Positions 27,358 through 37,343 of a DNA stretch of 64,000 bases are shown in pieces; position 1 is the first letter of the stretch; every line of letters starts with the position of its first letter. The notes beneath the pieces are model-generated. The model did not search any database, was not told the DNA's origin, and was given only the letters and a program-made list of their open reading frames with translations. Origin of the DNA: Actinomadura luzonensis (GTDB lineage Bacteria > Actinomycetota > Actinomycetes > Streptosporangiales > Streptosporangiaceae); assembly GCF_022664455.2 (NCBI RefSeq), contig NZ_JAKRKC020000001.1, positions 620,001 to 684,000 on the forward strand, given 5' to 3'. Both the position numbers and the translations under genes were made by a program.

Positions 27358-29361
27358 CTACTGGCCGCTGCCGGTGCAGGTGATCTGGGCCTGCGGCCGG
27401 TACTCGGTGGTCAGCTTGGCGTCCCGCTTGACGACCTTGCCGTCCTTGTGGAAGACGCGGGTGACGTCGATGGTGAAGCCCTCCTGCCCGACCGTGGGCA
27501 GGCAGCCGGGCTCCGAGCTGACCTCCCGCCGGAACGGAACGACGTCGCGCCGCTCCGACTCGACCGCCTCGACCTTGTCGTAGCGCTTGGTGCTCCACAA
27601 CGTCACCGACACGGAGGTGTCGGTGGAGGCGGTCTTGATCAGCACGCCGTGCTCGGAGTCGTTGCGCCACTTCAGGTCGGTGTCGGGGTAGAGCAGCGCG
27701 GCGTCGCGGCCGGCCGGGTAGCGCGGCGCGTAGTAGTCCATGGGCTGGTGCTCGACGTCCTCGTAGCCGCCGAAGAAGGCCGCGTTGTACAGGGTCGTGG
27801 CGAACTGCGAGCCACCGCCGCCGACGACGTTGACCATGCGGCCGCCGACGATCTGGCCGGCCTCGACGTAGCCGTCCTCGACGGTGCGCTCGCCGAGCAC
27901 GTCGTTGAGCGAGAACGTCTCCCCCGGCTTCACCAGATGGCCGTCGAGCTGCTGGGCCATGCGCCTGATGTTCGTGACGCGGGCCTGGCAGCAGTCGAAG
28001 GAGGTGGTGAAGGAGGCGACCTCCTCCTTGATGCCGAGCCCGCGCACCTGCTGGGTGGTGACGGCGGGCTCGACCGTGCCGAGCCGCACCGGGACGACCC
28101 GGGCGCCGCCGGTGTCGAAGACCCTTTCGGCGTCCCTGGCCAGCAGCTTGTCGTTGACGCCCCGGCCGGTGCGCGAGGGCACCAGCACCGGCGTGCCGTC
28201 CACGATCTGGTACGTGGCGTCGCGCGGCTGCTGGGCGGCGTCCACCAGCGTGCTCTCCAGGCCGGCCAGCACCGCCTTGGCGTCGAACTGCGGCGTCAGC
28301 GTCCCGTCGCCGTCCGGCACGTACGCCAGGTTCGCCGCGATCGTCGCGGGCGGGACCTGCGCCTGCTTGGCGCCCGCGGTCAGCGTCAGCGGGGCGGCCA
28401 CCGCCTGGCGGGCCTTGGCCAGGGCGGCCTGCACGGCCTCGGGGGTGGTGACGGGCTTGGCGGGCCGCAGGGTGAGGACGACGTTGCCGCCGCCGCGCAG
28501 GAACGCCTCGCCGATGCGGCGCACGGCGTCGTCGCGGTCGAGCAGCACGCCGTCGGCGGGCCGGCGGGCCCTGGGCTGCAGCCCGGTGAAGGTGACGCGG
28601 CCCTCGACGGCGGGCTTGTCCACGGCCTCGGCCAGGCCCTCGACGGTCCTGGCGAGCTGGGAGGAGTCGATGTTGATCTTCGGCTGGAGCTCGGTGGTGC
28701 CGGTCAGTCCCCGCCACACCTCCAGGGGGCCGGGAAAGCCGCTGGGCGCCTGCCCGATGGTGCCGACCACGTCGAGCTCGAGCCCGGCCTCGTCGGCCTG
28801 CACGGTGTCCTTCCTGTCGCCGATCTCCACGATGACCGGCCTGCTGAGCTTGGCGCCCAGCTCAGCGCGGAGCTTGTCGGCCGCCTGGGTGACGGTCAGG
28901 CCGCCGATGTCCACGCCGGCCACGTGGGTGCCGCGTAAGACCGAGCCGGACATGAAGACGGCGGGCACCACGTACGCCAGCGCGGCCAGCACGACCACCA
29001 GAAGCGCGAGCCCCGGCAGGAGCCGCCGCCTGCGGGGCGGCTCGGCGTCGGCGTCGTAGGAGGGGCGCTCCTCCGGCCCCGGCCCGAACACGGGGCCGGG
29101 CGGCGGCGCCGGCTCCTTCTCCTTCATCGGCCAGGGCTGGGCCGGCGGCGCCACCGGGGGCAGCGCGCCGGCGGCGGGACCGCCCGCGGCGCCCGGACCC
29201 TGCGCCGGCCGTGCCTCCTGGCGGTCCGGCGGGCCGAAGATGTCCCGGGAGACGCCCGGCGGCAGTCCTTCGATCCGCGGCTTCCTGGAGACGCTCGACG
29301 TGGGCAGGGGCACCGAGGCGAACGGGTCGGTCGGTGATTCGATCGGTCCGGCGTTTCGCAC
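27358..29361 (-). CDS. VanW-family protein with peptidoglycan-binding domains
   Basis: A 667-residue membrane-anchored envelope protein. The first 110 residues are a Pro/Ala-rich cytoplasmic region, then one membrane helix (about 112-135), then one or two PG-binding type 4 domains (VAGVDIGGLTVTQAADKLR and later NLAYVPDGDG), and a C-terminal VanW domain (about 440-585; FSLNDVLGERT, GGGGSQFATTLYNAAFFGG). The name comes from vancomycin-resistance clusters, but the role is not established and this copy is not in one. GTG 29361 has GGGAGGAG 8 nt upstream. Confidence 0.9.
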   Translation of the reverse strand: MRNAGPIESPTDPFASVPLPTSSVSRKPRIEGLPPGVSRDIFGPPDRQEARPAQGPGAAGGPAAGALPPVAPPAQPWPMKEKEPAPPPGPVFGPGPEERPSYDADAEPPRRRRLLPGLALLVVVLAALAYVVPAVFMSGSVLRGTHVAGVDIGGLTVTQAADKLRAELGAKLSRPVIVEIGDRKDTVQADEAGLELDVVGTIGQAPSGFPGPLEVWRGLTGTTELQPKINIDSSQLARTVEGLAEAVDKPAVEGRVTFTGLQPRARRPADGVLLDRDDAVRRIGEAFLRGGGNVVLTLRPAKPVTTPEAVQAALAKARQAVAAPLTLTAGAKQAQVPPATIAANLAYVPDGDGTLTPQFDAKAVLAGLESTLVDAAQQPRDATYQIVDGTPVLVPSRTGRGVNDKLLARDAERVFDTGGARVVPVRLGTVEPAVTTQQVRGLGIKEEVASFTTSFDCCQARVTNIRRMAQQLDGHLVKPGETFSLNDVLGERTVEDGYVEAGQIVGGRMVNVVGGGGSQFATTLYNAAFFGGYEDVEHQPMDYYAPRYPAGRDAALLYPDTDLKWRNDSEHGVLIKTASTDTSVSVTLWSTKRYDKVEAVESERRDVVPFRREVSSEPGCLPTVGQEGFTIDVTRVFHKDGKVVKRDAKLTTEYRPQAQITCTGSGQ

Positions 29362-29453
29362 GCCTCAATCTCCTCCCGGTCCGCAGCCAAGTCTCAGGCA
29401 ACAGTAAGGCACGGGGATCCGCATATGTCACGGGAAATGGCTACGGAAGTGTG

Positions 29454-30116
29454 TCAACCTAGCCACCGGTAGCGATGCTCCGGACGGCCCGCCGTACCGT
29501 AACGCGGCCGCAGCCCGGCCTGCCCCGCCGTGCACAGATGTTCGAGATAACGGCGGGCGCTCACCCGCGACAGGCCGGTGAGCTCGGCGGTCTCGGCCGC
29601 GGACAGGTCGCGCCCCGCCTCCCGCAGCGTGGCGGCGACCAGCGCGCAGGTGGCCGCGGACAGCCCCTTCGGCATGGGCGCGGCCGCGGCCGGCGCGCCG
29701 AAGAGCCGGTCCACGTCGTCCTGGCGGGCCTCGGGGCCGATGGACGTCAGGCGGCGGCGGGTGTCGGCGTACTGGCGGAGGCGGTCGGCCAGGGCGGCGG
29801 CGGTGAACGGCTTGATGAGGTAGTTCACCGCGCCGCCCCGCATCGCCTCCTGCACCGTGGGCACGTCCCGGGCGGCACTGATCATCAGGACGTCCACGTC
29901 GTGCAGCGCCTTCAGCACCTCCAGCCCCGACCGGTCGGGCAGGTAGATGTCGAGCAGCACGAGGTCGGGCCGCAGCTCGGCCGCGGCGGCGAGGGCGTCC
30001 GCACCCGTGTGGGCCGTCGCCACGACCCGGAAGCCGGGCACGCGGGCGACGTAGCCCGCGTGGATGCGGGCCACCATGAAGTCGTCGTCGACCACCAGCA
30101 CGCGCACGTCGCTCAT
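29454..30116 (-). CDS. CitB/DcuR-family response regulator
   Basis: A 220-residue regulator. The receiver domain has acid pocket DDD at 10-12, phosphoacceptor Asp56 (LVLLDIYLP) and Lys102 (LIKPF). A C-terminal helix-turn-helix (about 165-205; LSAAETAELTGLSRVSARRYLEHL) follows, as in CitB/DcuR proteins. It overlaps the sensor gene by 4 bp. The pair is divergent from the tctCBA transporter, its expected target. Confidence 0.93.
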   Translation of the reverse strand: MSDVRVLVVDDDFMVARIHAGYVARVPGFRVVATAHTGADALAAAAELRPDLVLLDIYLPDRSGLEVLKALHDVDVLMISAARDVPTVQEAMRGGAVNYLIKPFTAAALADRLRQYADTRRRLTSIGPEARQDDVDRLFGAPAAAAPMPKGLSAATCALVAATLREAGRDLSAAETAELTGLSRVSARRYLEHLCTAGQAGLRPRYGTAGRPEHRYRWLG

Positions 30117-31693
30117 CGGACGGCCACCGGAGGCAGCAGGGCGGTGAAGACCGCGCCGCCCGCGTTGCCCACCCGGACCCAGCCGCCCCGCCGCAGGCAC
30201 GCCTGCCGGGTCAGGGCGAGGCCGAGCCCGCGCGGCCCCGAGTGCGCCGCCTTCGTCGTGAAGCCCTCCCTGAACACCTCCTCGACCAGGTCGGGGGCGA
30301 TGCCGGGGCCGGAGTCGCCGACCCGCACGCGCAACCCGTCCGGCCCGGCGAGGACCGACACCTCGATCGTGCCGGGCGCGCCGTCCAGCGCGTCGATGGC
30401 GTTGGCCACCAGGTTGCCGACGACGAGCACGGCGTCCTGCGGGTCGCCGAGCGCCCCCTCGGGCACCCGGGAGTCCTCCGCCAGCACCAGCGTCGCGCCC
30501 CGCTCGGCCGCCTCGGCCGACTTGGCCAGCAGCAGCGCCGCCAGCGTCGGCTCCTGGACGCGGTCGCGCAGGTCGCTCGCGTACGCGCCGCGCGTGGTGC
30601 GGGTGATGTAGCCGATCGCGGCCTCGTGCTCGCCCAGCTCCAGCAGGCCGACGACGGTGTGCATGCGGTTGGCGAACTCGTGGGCCTGCGCGCGCAGGGC
30701 GTCGGTGGCGCTGCTGGCGTCGTCCAGCTCGCGGGCCAGCCGGATCAGCTCGGTGCGGTCCCGCAGGGTGACCACCCAGCCGAGGTGCCGGCCGCGTACC
30801 GACACGGGGGTGCGGTTGAGCACCAGCACGCGCTCGCCGTGCAGCACGACGCGGTCCTCGCCCGGGTCGGCGCCGCCGAGCACGTCGCGGAGGCGGGCCG
30901 AGACCGGCAGCCGGGACAGGTCCTCGCCCTCGGCGACCGCGCCCAGCAGCTCGCGGGCGGCGTCGTTGACCAGCGTGACCCGGCCGTCGAGGTCGAGCGC
31001 GAGCACGCCCTCCTTGACGCCGTGCAGCACGCCCTCGCGCTGCTCCAGCAGCGTGGCGATCTCCCGGGGCTCCAGCCCGAACGTCTGCCGGCGCACCCGG
31101 GCGGTGATCAGCGCGGCCAGCGCCAGCCCGGCCAGCATGACCGCGAGCGCGGTCCACACCAGCGGCGGCAGCGCGGCCCCGAGCTGGTTCAAGACCGTGG
31201 TCTCCAGGATGCCGACGGAGACCAGGCCGATGACGGTGCCGTACTCGTCGCGGATCGGGGTCTTGCCCCTGACGGTGGTGCCGATGGTGCCGGTCTCGGT
31301 GCCGACCCAGCTCCGCCCGGTGCGCAGCACCACCGTGCCGTCGGTGGACAGCCGCTTGCCGATGAGCGAGGCGTTGGGGTGGGCGTAGCGGCGCTGCTCG
31401 GCGTTGGCGATGACGACGTAGTCGGCGCCGGTCTCCTGCTGCACGGCCATCGCCAGCGGCTGGAGCACGCTCTCCGGGCTGGGCAGCCGGAAGGCGTCGC
31501 GGACCTGCGGGAGCGCGGCCACCGACTGCGCGATGGCGAGCGCCCGCTGCTGGTGCAGGGCGTCGAGCTGCTCGCGGGTGTGCCCCGCCCACACCCCGGC
31601 GGTGCCGCCGACGGCGAGCAGCACGATCACCATCTGGAGCACGAACAGCTGGGTGCCCAGCGGCGCCTCACGCACGCGTCTTCCGAGCCACAT
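30113..31693 (-). CDS. CitA/DcuS-family sensor histidine kinase
   Basis: A 526-residue membrane kinase with two helices (about 17-38 and 175-197) flanking an extracellular PDC/CitA-like domain that in this family binds citrate or C4-dicarboxylates. Next come a PAS domain (about 215-310), the dimerisation helix with His338 (AQAHEFANRMHTVVGLL), and the ATPase domain with N-box LVANAIDAL and G-boxes VGDSGPGI and GPRGLGLAL. It should sense the tricarboxylate carried by the neighbouring Tct system (inference). Confidence 0.94.
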   Translation of the reverse strand: MWLGRRVREAPLGTQLFVLQMVIVLLAVGGTAGVWAGHTREQLDALHQQRALAIAQSVAALPQVRDAFRLPSPESVLQPLAMAVQQETGADYVVIANAEQRRYAHPNASLIGKRLSTDGTVVLRTGRSWVGTETGTIGTTVRGKTPIRDEYGTVIGLVSVGILETTVLNQLGAALPPLVWTALAVMLAGLALAALITARVRRQTFGLEPREIATLLEQREGVLHGVKEGVLALDLDGRVTLVNDAARELLGAVAEGEDLSRLPVSARLRDVLGGADPGEDRVVLHGERVLVLNRTPVSVRGRHLGWVVTLRDRTELIRLARELDDASSATDALRAQAHEFANRMHTVVGLLELGEHEAAIGYITRTTRGAYASDLRDRVQEPTLAALLLAKSAEAAERGATLVLAEDSRVPEGALGDPQDAVLVVGNLVANAIDALDGAPGTIEVSVLAGPDGLRVRVGDSGPGIAPDLVEEVFREGFTTKAAHSGPRGLGLALTRQACLRRGGWVRVGNAGGAVFTALLPPVAVR

Positions 31694-31784
31694 CCCGACG
31701 AACCCAGGTCACGACCAATACGACCACTACGACGGCAAGCATGCAAAGCCTCGACGCCGACCGGAAGGGGCTTCACCATCCCAG

Positions 31785-31800
31785 TTTCATAACCGTGAAA
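31785..31800. promoter_or_regulatory. dyad upstream of tctC
   Basis: TTTCA and TGAAA separated by six bases, 21 bp before the tctC start in the region shared with the two-component genes. It is a possible response-regulator site, and AT-rich relative to its surroundings. Confidence 0.4.
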
Positions 31801-31820
31801 TCCCTCCCTGGAGTTCGATC

Positions 31821-32792
31821 ATGCGCTTGCGCATCCTCGCCGCGCTCGCGGCGCTCTCCTTCGGCGTCCTGACCGGCTGCGGCAGCCAGGGCGGCGGCAC
31901 CAGCGCCTCGGGCACCCTGCGCATCATGGCCCCGGCCGCGCCCGGCGGCGGCTGGGACCAGACCTCCCGCACCGCCGAGCAGGCGCTCAAGACCGCCGCC
32001 CCGGACCGCAAGGTCGAGGTGTACAACGTGCCGGGCGCGGGCGGCACCATCGGCCTGGCCCAGCTCGCCGGCGAGAAGGGCAACGGCAACCTGCTCATGA
32101 CCATGGGCCTGGTCATGGTGGGCGCGATCGAGCAGAACAAGTCGACGGTCACGCTGGCCGAGACCACGCCGATCGCCAAGCTGACCGAGGAGTACGAGAT
32201 CGTCGTGGTGCCGGCGGCCTCGCCGTACAAGACGCTGGCCGACCTGGTGGCGGCCTGGAAGGCCGACCCGGCCAAGGTGTCGATCTCCGGCGGCTCGGCG
32301 GGCGGCACCGACCACATCGTGGCCGGGCTCATGGCCAAGGCCGCGGGCGTGGACCCCAAGCAGGTCAACTACATCGCCCACTCCGGCGGCGGCGAGGCGC
32401 TGAACGAACTGCTCGGCGACAAGGTCACTGCGGGCATCTCGGGCGTCTCGGAGTTCGCCGAGCACGTCAGGTCGGGCAAACTGCGCGCGCTCGGCGTCAC
32501 CTCCGGGCAGCGCCTGCCCGAGCTGGACGCGCCCACCCTCAAGGAGGGCGGCCTGGACGTGGAGCTGGCCAACTGGCGCGGCTTCGTCGCCCCGGCCGGC
32601 CTGTCCGAGACCGACAAGAAGGCCCTCACCGACCTGGTCACCAAGATGCACGACTCGCAGCCGTGGAAGGACGCCGTGGCCAAGAACGGCTGGATCGACT
32701 CCTTCCAGACCGGTCAGCAGTTCGCCGACTACCTGAGCTCCGAGCAGGCCCGGGTCAAGGGCATCATCGCCGAGATGGGGCTCGTGTCCTGA
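31821..32792 (+). CDS. tctC: tripartite tricarboxylate transporter binding lipoprotein TctC
   Basis: A 323-residue lipoprotein (lipobox LTGC, Cys20) of the Bug/TctC family, catching a carboxylic acid outside the membrane. Family motifs are [37 protein letters not shown] and [12 protein letters not shown] 31821 has TGGAG 9 nt upstream; longer in-frame starts run into the sensor gene's promoter. Its stop overlaps the tctB start (TGATG). Confidence 0.93.
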   Translation: MRLRILAALAALSFGVLTGCGSQGGGTSASGTLRIMAPAAPGGGWDQTSRTAEQALKTAAPDRKVEVYNVPGAGGTIGLAQLAGEKGNGNLLMTMGLVMVGAIEQNKSTVTLAETTPIAKLTEEYEIVVVPAASPYKTLADLVAAWKADPAKVSISGGSAGGTDHIVAGLMAKAAGVDPKQVNYIAHSGGGEALNELLGDKVTAGISGVSEFAEHVRSGKLRALGVTSGQRLPELDAPTLKEGGLDVELANWRGFVAPAGLSETDKKALTDLVTKMHDSQPWKDAVAKNGWIDSFQTGQQFADYLSSEQARVKGIIAEMGLVS

Positions 32793-33277
32793 TGACGCGC
32801 TGGTGGCGGCCCGAACTCGGGCTCGCGCTCGTGGTGCTCGGCCTCGGGGTGTTCGTGATCGCCGGGACGCTCGACGTCTCGGCCGCGGCCTCCCAGCTCG
32901 GGCTCGGGCCGCGGTTCTTCCCCGTGCTGGTCGGCGGGGCCATGGTGGTCGTCGGCGGCTGCTACGTCCTCGACGTGCTGCGCGGCGGGCACGGCGACCC
33001 CGAGGAGAGCGAGGACGTGGACGCCGGCGCCCCCGCCGACTGGCGGAGCGTGCTGCTGGTGAGCGGGATCTTCCTGGCGTTCGCGGCGCTGCTGGACCTG
33101 CTCGGCTGGGTCATCGGCGCGAGCCTGCTGTTCTTCGGGCTGTCGGTGGCGCTCGGGGCCGAGCGCAAGGTCCGGGCGGCCGTGGTCGCCGTGGTGATGG
33201 GCGTGGCGACGTACCTGCTGTTCGTCAAGGGGCTCGGCGTGACGCTGCCGGCCGGGCCGCTGGCGGGGGTGATCTGA
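32792..33277 (+). CDS. tctB: tripartite tricarboxylate transporter small membrane subunit TctB
   Basis: A 161-residue protein with four hydrophobic segments, matching the small TctB subunit. It overlaps the tctC stop by one base and is followed by tctA after one base, so the three genes are tightly coupled. TctB proteins are poorly conserved; the call leans on topology and position. Confidence 0.9.
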   Translation: MTRWWRPELGLALVVLGLGVFVIAGTLDVSAAASQLGLGPRFFPVLVGGAMVVVGGCYVLDVLRGGHGDPEESEDVDAGAPADWRSVLLVSGIFLAFAALLDLLGWVIGASLLFFGLSVALGAERKVRAAVVAVVMGVATYLLFVKGLGVTLPAGPLAGVI

Positions 33278-33278
33278 G

Positions 33279-34784
33279 GTGACCTCCCTGGAGCTGCTGC
33301 TCGACGGCTTCGCCGCCGCGCTCACCCCCGTCAACCTCATGTACGCGCTGATCGGCGTCACGCTCGGCACCCTGGTCGGGGTGCTGCCCGGCATCGGGCC
33401 CGCGATGACGGTGGCGCTGCTGCTGCCGATCACCTTCACGGTGCCGCCGGCCAGCGCGTTCATCATGTTCGCCGGCATCTACTACGGCGGCATGTACGGC
33501 GGCTCGACCACGTCCATCCTGCTCAACACGCCGGGCGAGTCCTCGTCCATGATCACGGCGCTGGAGGGCAACAAGATGGCCAGGCGCGGGCGGGCGGCGC
33601 AGGCCCTCGCCACGGCGGCCATCGGCTCGTTCGTGGCCGGCACGATCGCGACGGCGCTGCTGGTCGTGGCGGCGCCCGCGGTGGTGGCGTTCGCGATCTC
33701 GTTCGGGCCCGAGGACTACTTCGCGCTGGCGGTCCTCGCGTTCACCGCCGTGTCGTCGGTGTTGTCGCGCTCGGTCGTGCGCGGCCTGGCCTCGCTCGGC
33801 CTCGGCCTGGTGATCGGGCTGATCGGCATCGACCAGCAGACCGGGCAGGCGCGGCTCACGCTCGGCATCCCGCAGCTCCTCGACGGCATCGACGTGGTGA
33901 TCGTCGCGGTCGGCCTGTTCGCGCTGGGCGAGGCCCTGTACGTGGCCTCGCGGCTGCGCCACTCCCCGCCCTCCGTGGTGCCGGTGGGGTGGGCGTGGAT
34001 GGGGCGTTCGGACTGGCGGCGCTCCTGGCTGCCGTGGTTGCGGGGCACGGCGCTGGGGTTCCCGTTCGGGGCGCTGCCGGGGGGCGGGGCCGAGATCCCG
34101 ACGTTCCTGTCGTACGCGGCCGAGCGGCGGCTCGCGCGCGGCGTGGCCCGCGAGGAGTACGGCCGGGGCGCCATCGAGGGCGTCGCCGGGCCGGAGGCGG
34201 CCAACAACGCCTCCGCCGCCGGCACCCTCGTGCCGCTGCTGACGCTGGGCCTGCCCACGTCCGCGACCGCGGCGATCATGCTGGCCGCCTTCCAGCAGTA
34301 CGGCCTGCAGCCCGGGCCGCAGCTCTTCGACCACAACCCGGCGCTGGTGTGGGGCATGATCGCCTCGTTGTTCATCGGCAACACCATGCTGCTGGTGCTC
34401 AACCTGCCGCTGGCCCCGGTGTGGGCGCAGGTGCTGCGGGTGCCGAGGCCGTACCTGTACGCCGGGATCGTGCTGTTCGCCGCGCTCGGCGTGTACGCGC
34501 TGAACGGGACCGTCGTGGACCTGTTCGTGCTGTACGTCCTCGGCCTGCTCGGCTACGCCATGCGGCGCTTCGGGCTGCCGGTCGCCCCGGCGGTGATCGG
34601 CATGATCCTGGGGCCGATGGCGGAGATCCAGCTCCGGCGGGCGCTGGCGATCGGGGCGGGCGACGTGAGCGTCCTGGTGCGCAGCCCGGTCGCGGCCGGG
34701 CTGCTGGCGCTGGCCGTCCTGGCCCTGCTGACGCCGCTCGCCCGCCGCCTCGCGGCCCGCCGCCGGGTCAGCCGGACCGGCTGA
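33279..34784 (+). CDS. tctA: tripartite tricarboxylate transporter large permease TctA
   Basis: A 501-residue permease with about eleven or twelve helices, typical of TctA. The two signature loops are [17 protein letters not shown] with [20 protein letters not shown] near the N-terminus, and [16 protein letters not shown] with [13 protein letters not shown] in the second half. The gene starts with GTG. Its last 17 bp overlap the end of the convergent MFS gene. Confidence 0.95.
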   Translation: MTSLELLLDGFAAALTPVNLMYALIGVTLGTLVGVLPGIGPAMTVALLLPITFTVPPASAFIMFAGIYYGGMYGGSTTSILLNTPGESSSMITALEGNKMARRGRAAQALATAAIGSFVAGTIATALLVVAAPAVVAFAISFGPEDYFALAVLAFTAVSSVLSRSVVRGLASLGLGLVIGLIGIDQQTGQARLTLGIPQLLDGIDVVIVAVGLFALGEALYVASRLRHSPPSVVPVGWAWMGRSDWRRSWLPWLRGTALGFPFGALPGGGAEIPTFLSYAAERRLARGVAREEYGRGAIEGVAGPEAANNASAAGTLVPLLTLGLPTSATAAIMLAAFQQYGLQPGPQLFDHNPALVWGMIASLFIGNTMLLVLNLPLAPVWAQVLRVPRPYLYAGIVLFAALGVYALNGTVVDLFVLYVLGLLGYAMRRFGLPVAPAVIGMILGPMAEIQLRRALAIGAGDVSVLVRSPVAAGLLALAVLALLTPLARRLAARRRVSRTG

Positions 34785-36147
34785 CCTCTCCGGCGACCGG
34801 TTCCGCCGCACCCGCGGGACCGGTCCCGGACGCCTTCGCCCGGAACGCCCGGGGCGCGATCGCCAGCCCCGCCAGCGCCATCGCCAGCGTCGCCGCGAAC
34901 ACCGCCCAGTACCCCGACCCCGCCGCCGCGAACAGCGCCCCGGTCACCGCCACCGACACCACCGAGAACACCGACTCGCCCACCTGCAGCGCCGAGCTGT
35001 TCTCCCCCTGCTCGCCCGGCGCCGACAGCTCCAGCGTCAGCACCGACAGCGTCGGGTACACCAGCCCGATCCCGAACCCCGTGACGATCCACGCCGGGTA
35101 GGCCACCGCCACCGGCACCGCGGGCACCGTCACCGCCCCCATCACCAGGACGCCGAGCGCGATCATGCCCGCGCCGAGCCGCAGGTTCGTCCGCTGCCCG
35201 AAGACCTCCCGCCCCTGCAGCCACGACGCGAACGACCAGCTCAGCGCCCCGCCCGTGAGCACCAGCCCGGCCGCCGTCGTGGACAGCCCGCGCTGCTCGC
35301 GCAGCATCAGCGGCACCATGACCTCGGCCGCGAAGAACGCCCCGGCGGCCAGCCCGCGCAGCCCCACCACGGACGGCAGCCCGCGGGCGGCCCGCAGCGT
35401 CCCGGCGGGCAGCAGCCTCGGCAGCGCCACGGCCAGCACCGCCAGCCCGGCGGCCAGCAGGATCCACCGCCAGGAGCCGCCGCCCTCGCCGGTGCCGCCG
35501 CTGCCGTACTGCATGAGCCCGGCCCCCACCGCGGTCACCGCCGCCCACGCGACCTTCGCCGCCAGCCCGGGGGCGGGCGCGCGCTGCCCGCCGCTGACCG
35601 GCTGCCCGGCCAGCCCGCGCAGCAGCACCAGCCCGGCCGCCACGGTCAGGACCGGCACCAGCAGGAACACCCACCGCCAGCCGAGCGTGTCGGTCACCAC
35701 GCCCACGACGGCCGGCCCGACCATCGACGGCACCACCCACGCCGTCGCGAACAACGAGAACACCTTCGGGTGCAGGCTCTCGGGATAGACCCGCGCCACC
35801 ACCACGTACAGGGCCACGCTGACCAGCGCCCCGCCGAAGCCCTGCACGAAGCGCCCGGCGATCAGCACCTCCATGCTCGGCGCGAGGCCGGCCACCGCCA
35901 GGCCGGCGGCGAACCCGGCCACGCCCGTCCACAGCGGCGCGCGCGGCCCGCGCAGGTCCGCCCACCGCCCGCCGAGCACCGTGCCGACCACGCTCGCCGC
36001 CATCGCCCCGCTGAAGGCCAGCCCGTACAGCTCGACGCCGCCCAGCTCCTCGGCGACGACCGGCATCGCGGTCGCGACCGCCATGTACTCGAGGGCCACC
36101 AGCGACATCATCGCCACCAGGCCCGCCGTCAAAGCTTTCCTCGTCAT
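34768..36147 (-). CDS. MFS drug-efflux-type transporter
   Basis: A 459-residue protein with 14 or so hydrophobic segments of the DHA2-like group. The loop [11 protein letters not shown] is the MFS signature between helices 2 and 3, and [14 protein letters not shown] resembles the antiporter motif C. It is probably a proton-driven exporter; substrate unknown. A TAGGTT box 6 nt before the ATG suggests a leaderless transcript. A small imperfect hairpin (36175-36197) lies upstream, after the kinase-like gene. Confidence 0.9.
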   Translation of the reverse strand: MTRKALTAGLVAMMSLVALEYMAVATAMPVVAEELGGVELYGLAFSGAMAASVVGTVLGGRWADLRGPRAPLWTGVAGFAAGLAVAGLAPSMEVLIAGRFVQGFGGALVSVALYVVVARVYPESLHPKVFSLFATAWVVPSMVGPAVVGVVTDTLGWRWVFLLVPVLTVAAGLVLLRGLAGQPVSGGQRAPAPGLAAKVAWAAVTAVGAGLMQYGSGGTGEGGGSWRWILLAAGLAVLAVALPRLLPAGTLRAARGLPSVVGLRGLAAGAFFAAEVMVPLMLREQRGLSTTAAGLVLTGGALSWSFASWLQGREVFGQRTNLRLGAGMIALGVLVMGAVTVPAVPVAVAYPAWIVTGFGIGLVYPTLSVLTLELSAPGEQGENSSALQVGESVFSVVSVAVTGALFAAAGSGYWAVFAATLAMALAGLAIAPRAFRAKASGTGPAGAAEPVAGEVSRSG

Positions 36148-36217
36148 GCCGCGAACCTACGACGTCCCGCCGCGCGGCACCTCCAGCGGGGGTGCCGGGA
36201 CGGCTCGGCAATTGGAC

Positions 36218-36676
36218 CTAGGACCCCGGTCGAGGGCGCGCCCGCCGCAGCGGGACGGTGACGCTCGTCGTGGTGCCTTCACCGGGGACCCCGTTGACGG
36301 TCAGGCGGCCGCCCAGCCCGGCGATCCCGGCGGCCCGCCCGCGCAGCCGCGCCCGCAGCGCCTCCGCCGCCGTGCCTGAGCCGTCGTTGCTGACCGTCAG
36401 GCGCAGCCTGCCGGGGGACCGGGTGAAGGACACGGTGAGGGCGAGCGAGACGACGCGGGCCGTCGCCTGCCGCTCCACCTCCTCCAGGATCTCGTCGAGC
36501 GTGCCGTGGACCAGCTCGGCGACCGTGGCGGGGAGGGGCCGCCGCGGCAGGGCCCAGATCTCGATCGCGATGCCGGACCGCGCCGACCAGCCCGCCAGGT
36601 GCTCCGCCAGGGTGTGCCGGAGCGGGTCCTGCGGCGAGCCGTCCTTCCTCCCCCGTCCGCCGAGCACGGCCGTCAC
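36218..36676 (-). CDS. orphan histidine-kinase-like ATPase domain, degenerate
   Basis: A 152-residue soluble protein that is only the HATPase domain of a NarX/DesK-type kinase. The G1 box (SNDGSG) and a G2-like stretch (GIAGLGGRL, GEGTTTSVTVPL) are visible. There is no phosphoacceptor-helix His, no sensor and no membrane segment. The N-box position reads LDEILEEVERQA, with Glu where these kinases have Asn, so Mg-ATP binding may be lost. The GTG start overlaps the lectin stop by 4 bp (GTGA). It may be a fragment of a former kinase or a small regulatory ATPase. Confidence 0.65.
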   Translation of the reverse strand: MTAVLGGRGRKDGSPQDPLRHTLAEHLAGWSARSGIAIEIWALPRRPLPATVAELVHGTLDEILEEVERQATARVVSLALTVSFTRSPGRLRLTVSNDGSGTAAEALRARLRGRAAGIAGLGGRLTVNGVPGEGTTTSVTVPLRRARPRPGS

Positions 36677-37164
36677 CGGCGCCACGCCTGCTCCGCGGTG
36701 CTCCCGCACGGCCACTGGACGGCGGCCTTGCCCTTGCGCCTCTCGCCGCCCCCGATGGCCAGGCACATGCCGGTGGCCCTGTTGCGCAGCCGCTGCATGC
36801 CGTCGTAGACCCACTCCTGCGCCAGGCCGCCGTCCGTGCACGGCCACTGGATCGCCGCCTTCCCCCGCTTCTTCTCGCCGCGCCCGATGGCCAGGCACAG
36901 GCCGGTCTTGGCGTTCACCAGCCGGCGGTCGGCGCGATGGATCCAGCGCTGCGACTTGCTGCCGATGCACGGCCACTGGATGGCGGCCTTGCCGGCCTTC
37001 ACCTCTCCCCGGCCGATGGCCAGGCACATGCCGGTCGCGCCGTTGACGTAGGCCCGGCCCGCGGCGGCCGCGGCCGGCGCCGCCTGCGCGGGCGCGGCCG
37101 GCGGCAGGCTCAGCAGGGTCAGGGCGGTCACGACCGCGGCGGCGGTCCTGGAGCTCGTACGCAT
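36673..37164 (-). CDS. secreted ricin-type beta-trefoil lectin
   Basis: A 163-residue exported protein: signal peptide (residues 1-31, AQA cleavage) followed by one complete trefoil of three similar subdomains, each with CLAIG-type and IQWPC or VQWPC strands, and QRW, QEW and QAW at the QxW positions. Cys pairs within each subdomain suggest three disulfides. Carbohydrate binding is expected. ATG 37164 has AAAGGA 6 nt upstream; upstream extension would bury the signal peptide. It is translationally coupled to a cytosolic kinase-like protein, an odd pairing. Confidence 0.87.
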   Translation of the reverse strand: MRTSSRTAAAVVTALTLLSLPPAAPAQAAPAAAAAGRAYVNGATGMCLAIGRGEVKAGKAAIQWPCIGSKSQRWIHRADRRLVNAKTGLCLAIGRGEKKRGKAAIQWPCTDGGLAQEWVYDGMQRLRNRATGMCLAIGGGERRKGKAAVQWPCGSTAEQAWRR

Positions 37165-37266
37165 GGACGTCCTTTCGTGAGGTCGGTCTCCGGCGGCCGG
37201 CGAGGAGCGGAACCCCCTGATCGCTTGCCCCTCCGGAGCTTGTGACCCCAGGATCATGACGGCGAC

Positions 37267-37301
37267 GTTGTTCGGCACCCCTGATCAGGGCGGCAAACAA
37301 C
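37267..37301. promoter_or_regulatory. nested palindrome before the nSTAND gene
   Basis: A perfect 12-bp palindrome CCCTGATCAGGG (37279-37290) sits between GTTGTT (37267-37272) and AACAAC (37296-37301). It lies 43 bp upstream of the start of the HTH-nSTAND-WD40 gene, whose own helix-turn-helix could bind it (inference). Confidence 0.55.
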
Positions 37302-37343
37302 GCGTCGCGTGGCGAGCCGTCCAGAGAACGGAGATCCGGAACG

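Noticed and set aside
27358..29361. Vancomycin-resistance gene.
   Set aside because: The protein has a VanW domain, but no vanHAX, ligase or regulator is nearby; the family name alone does not imply resistance.
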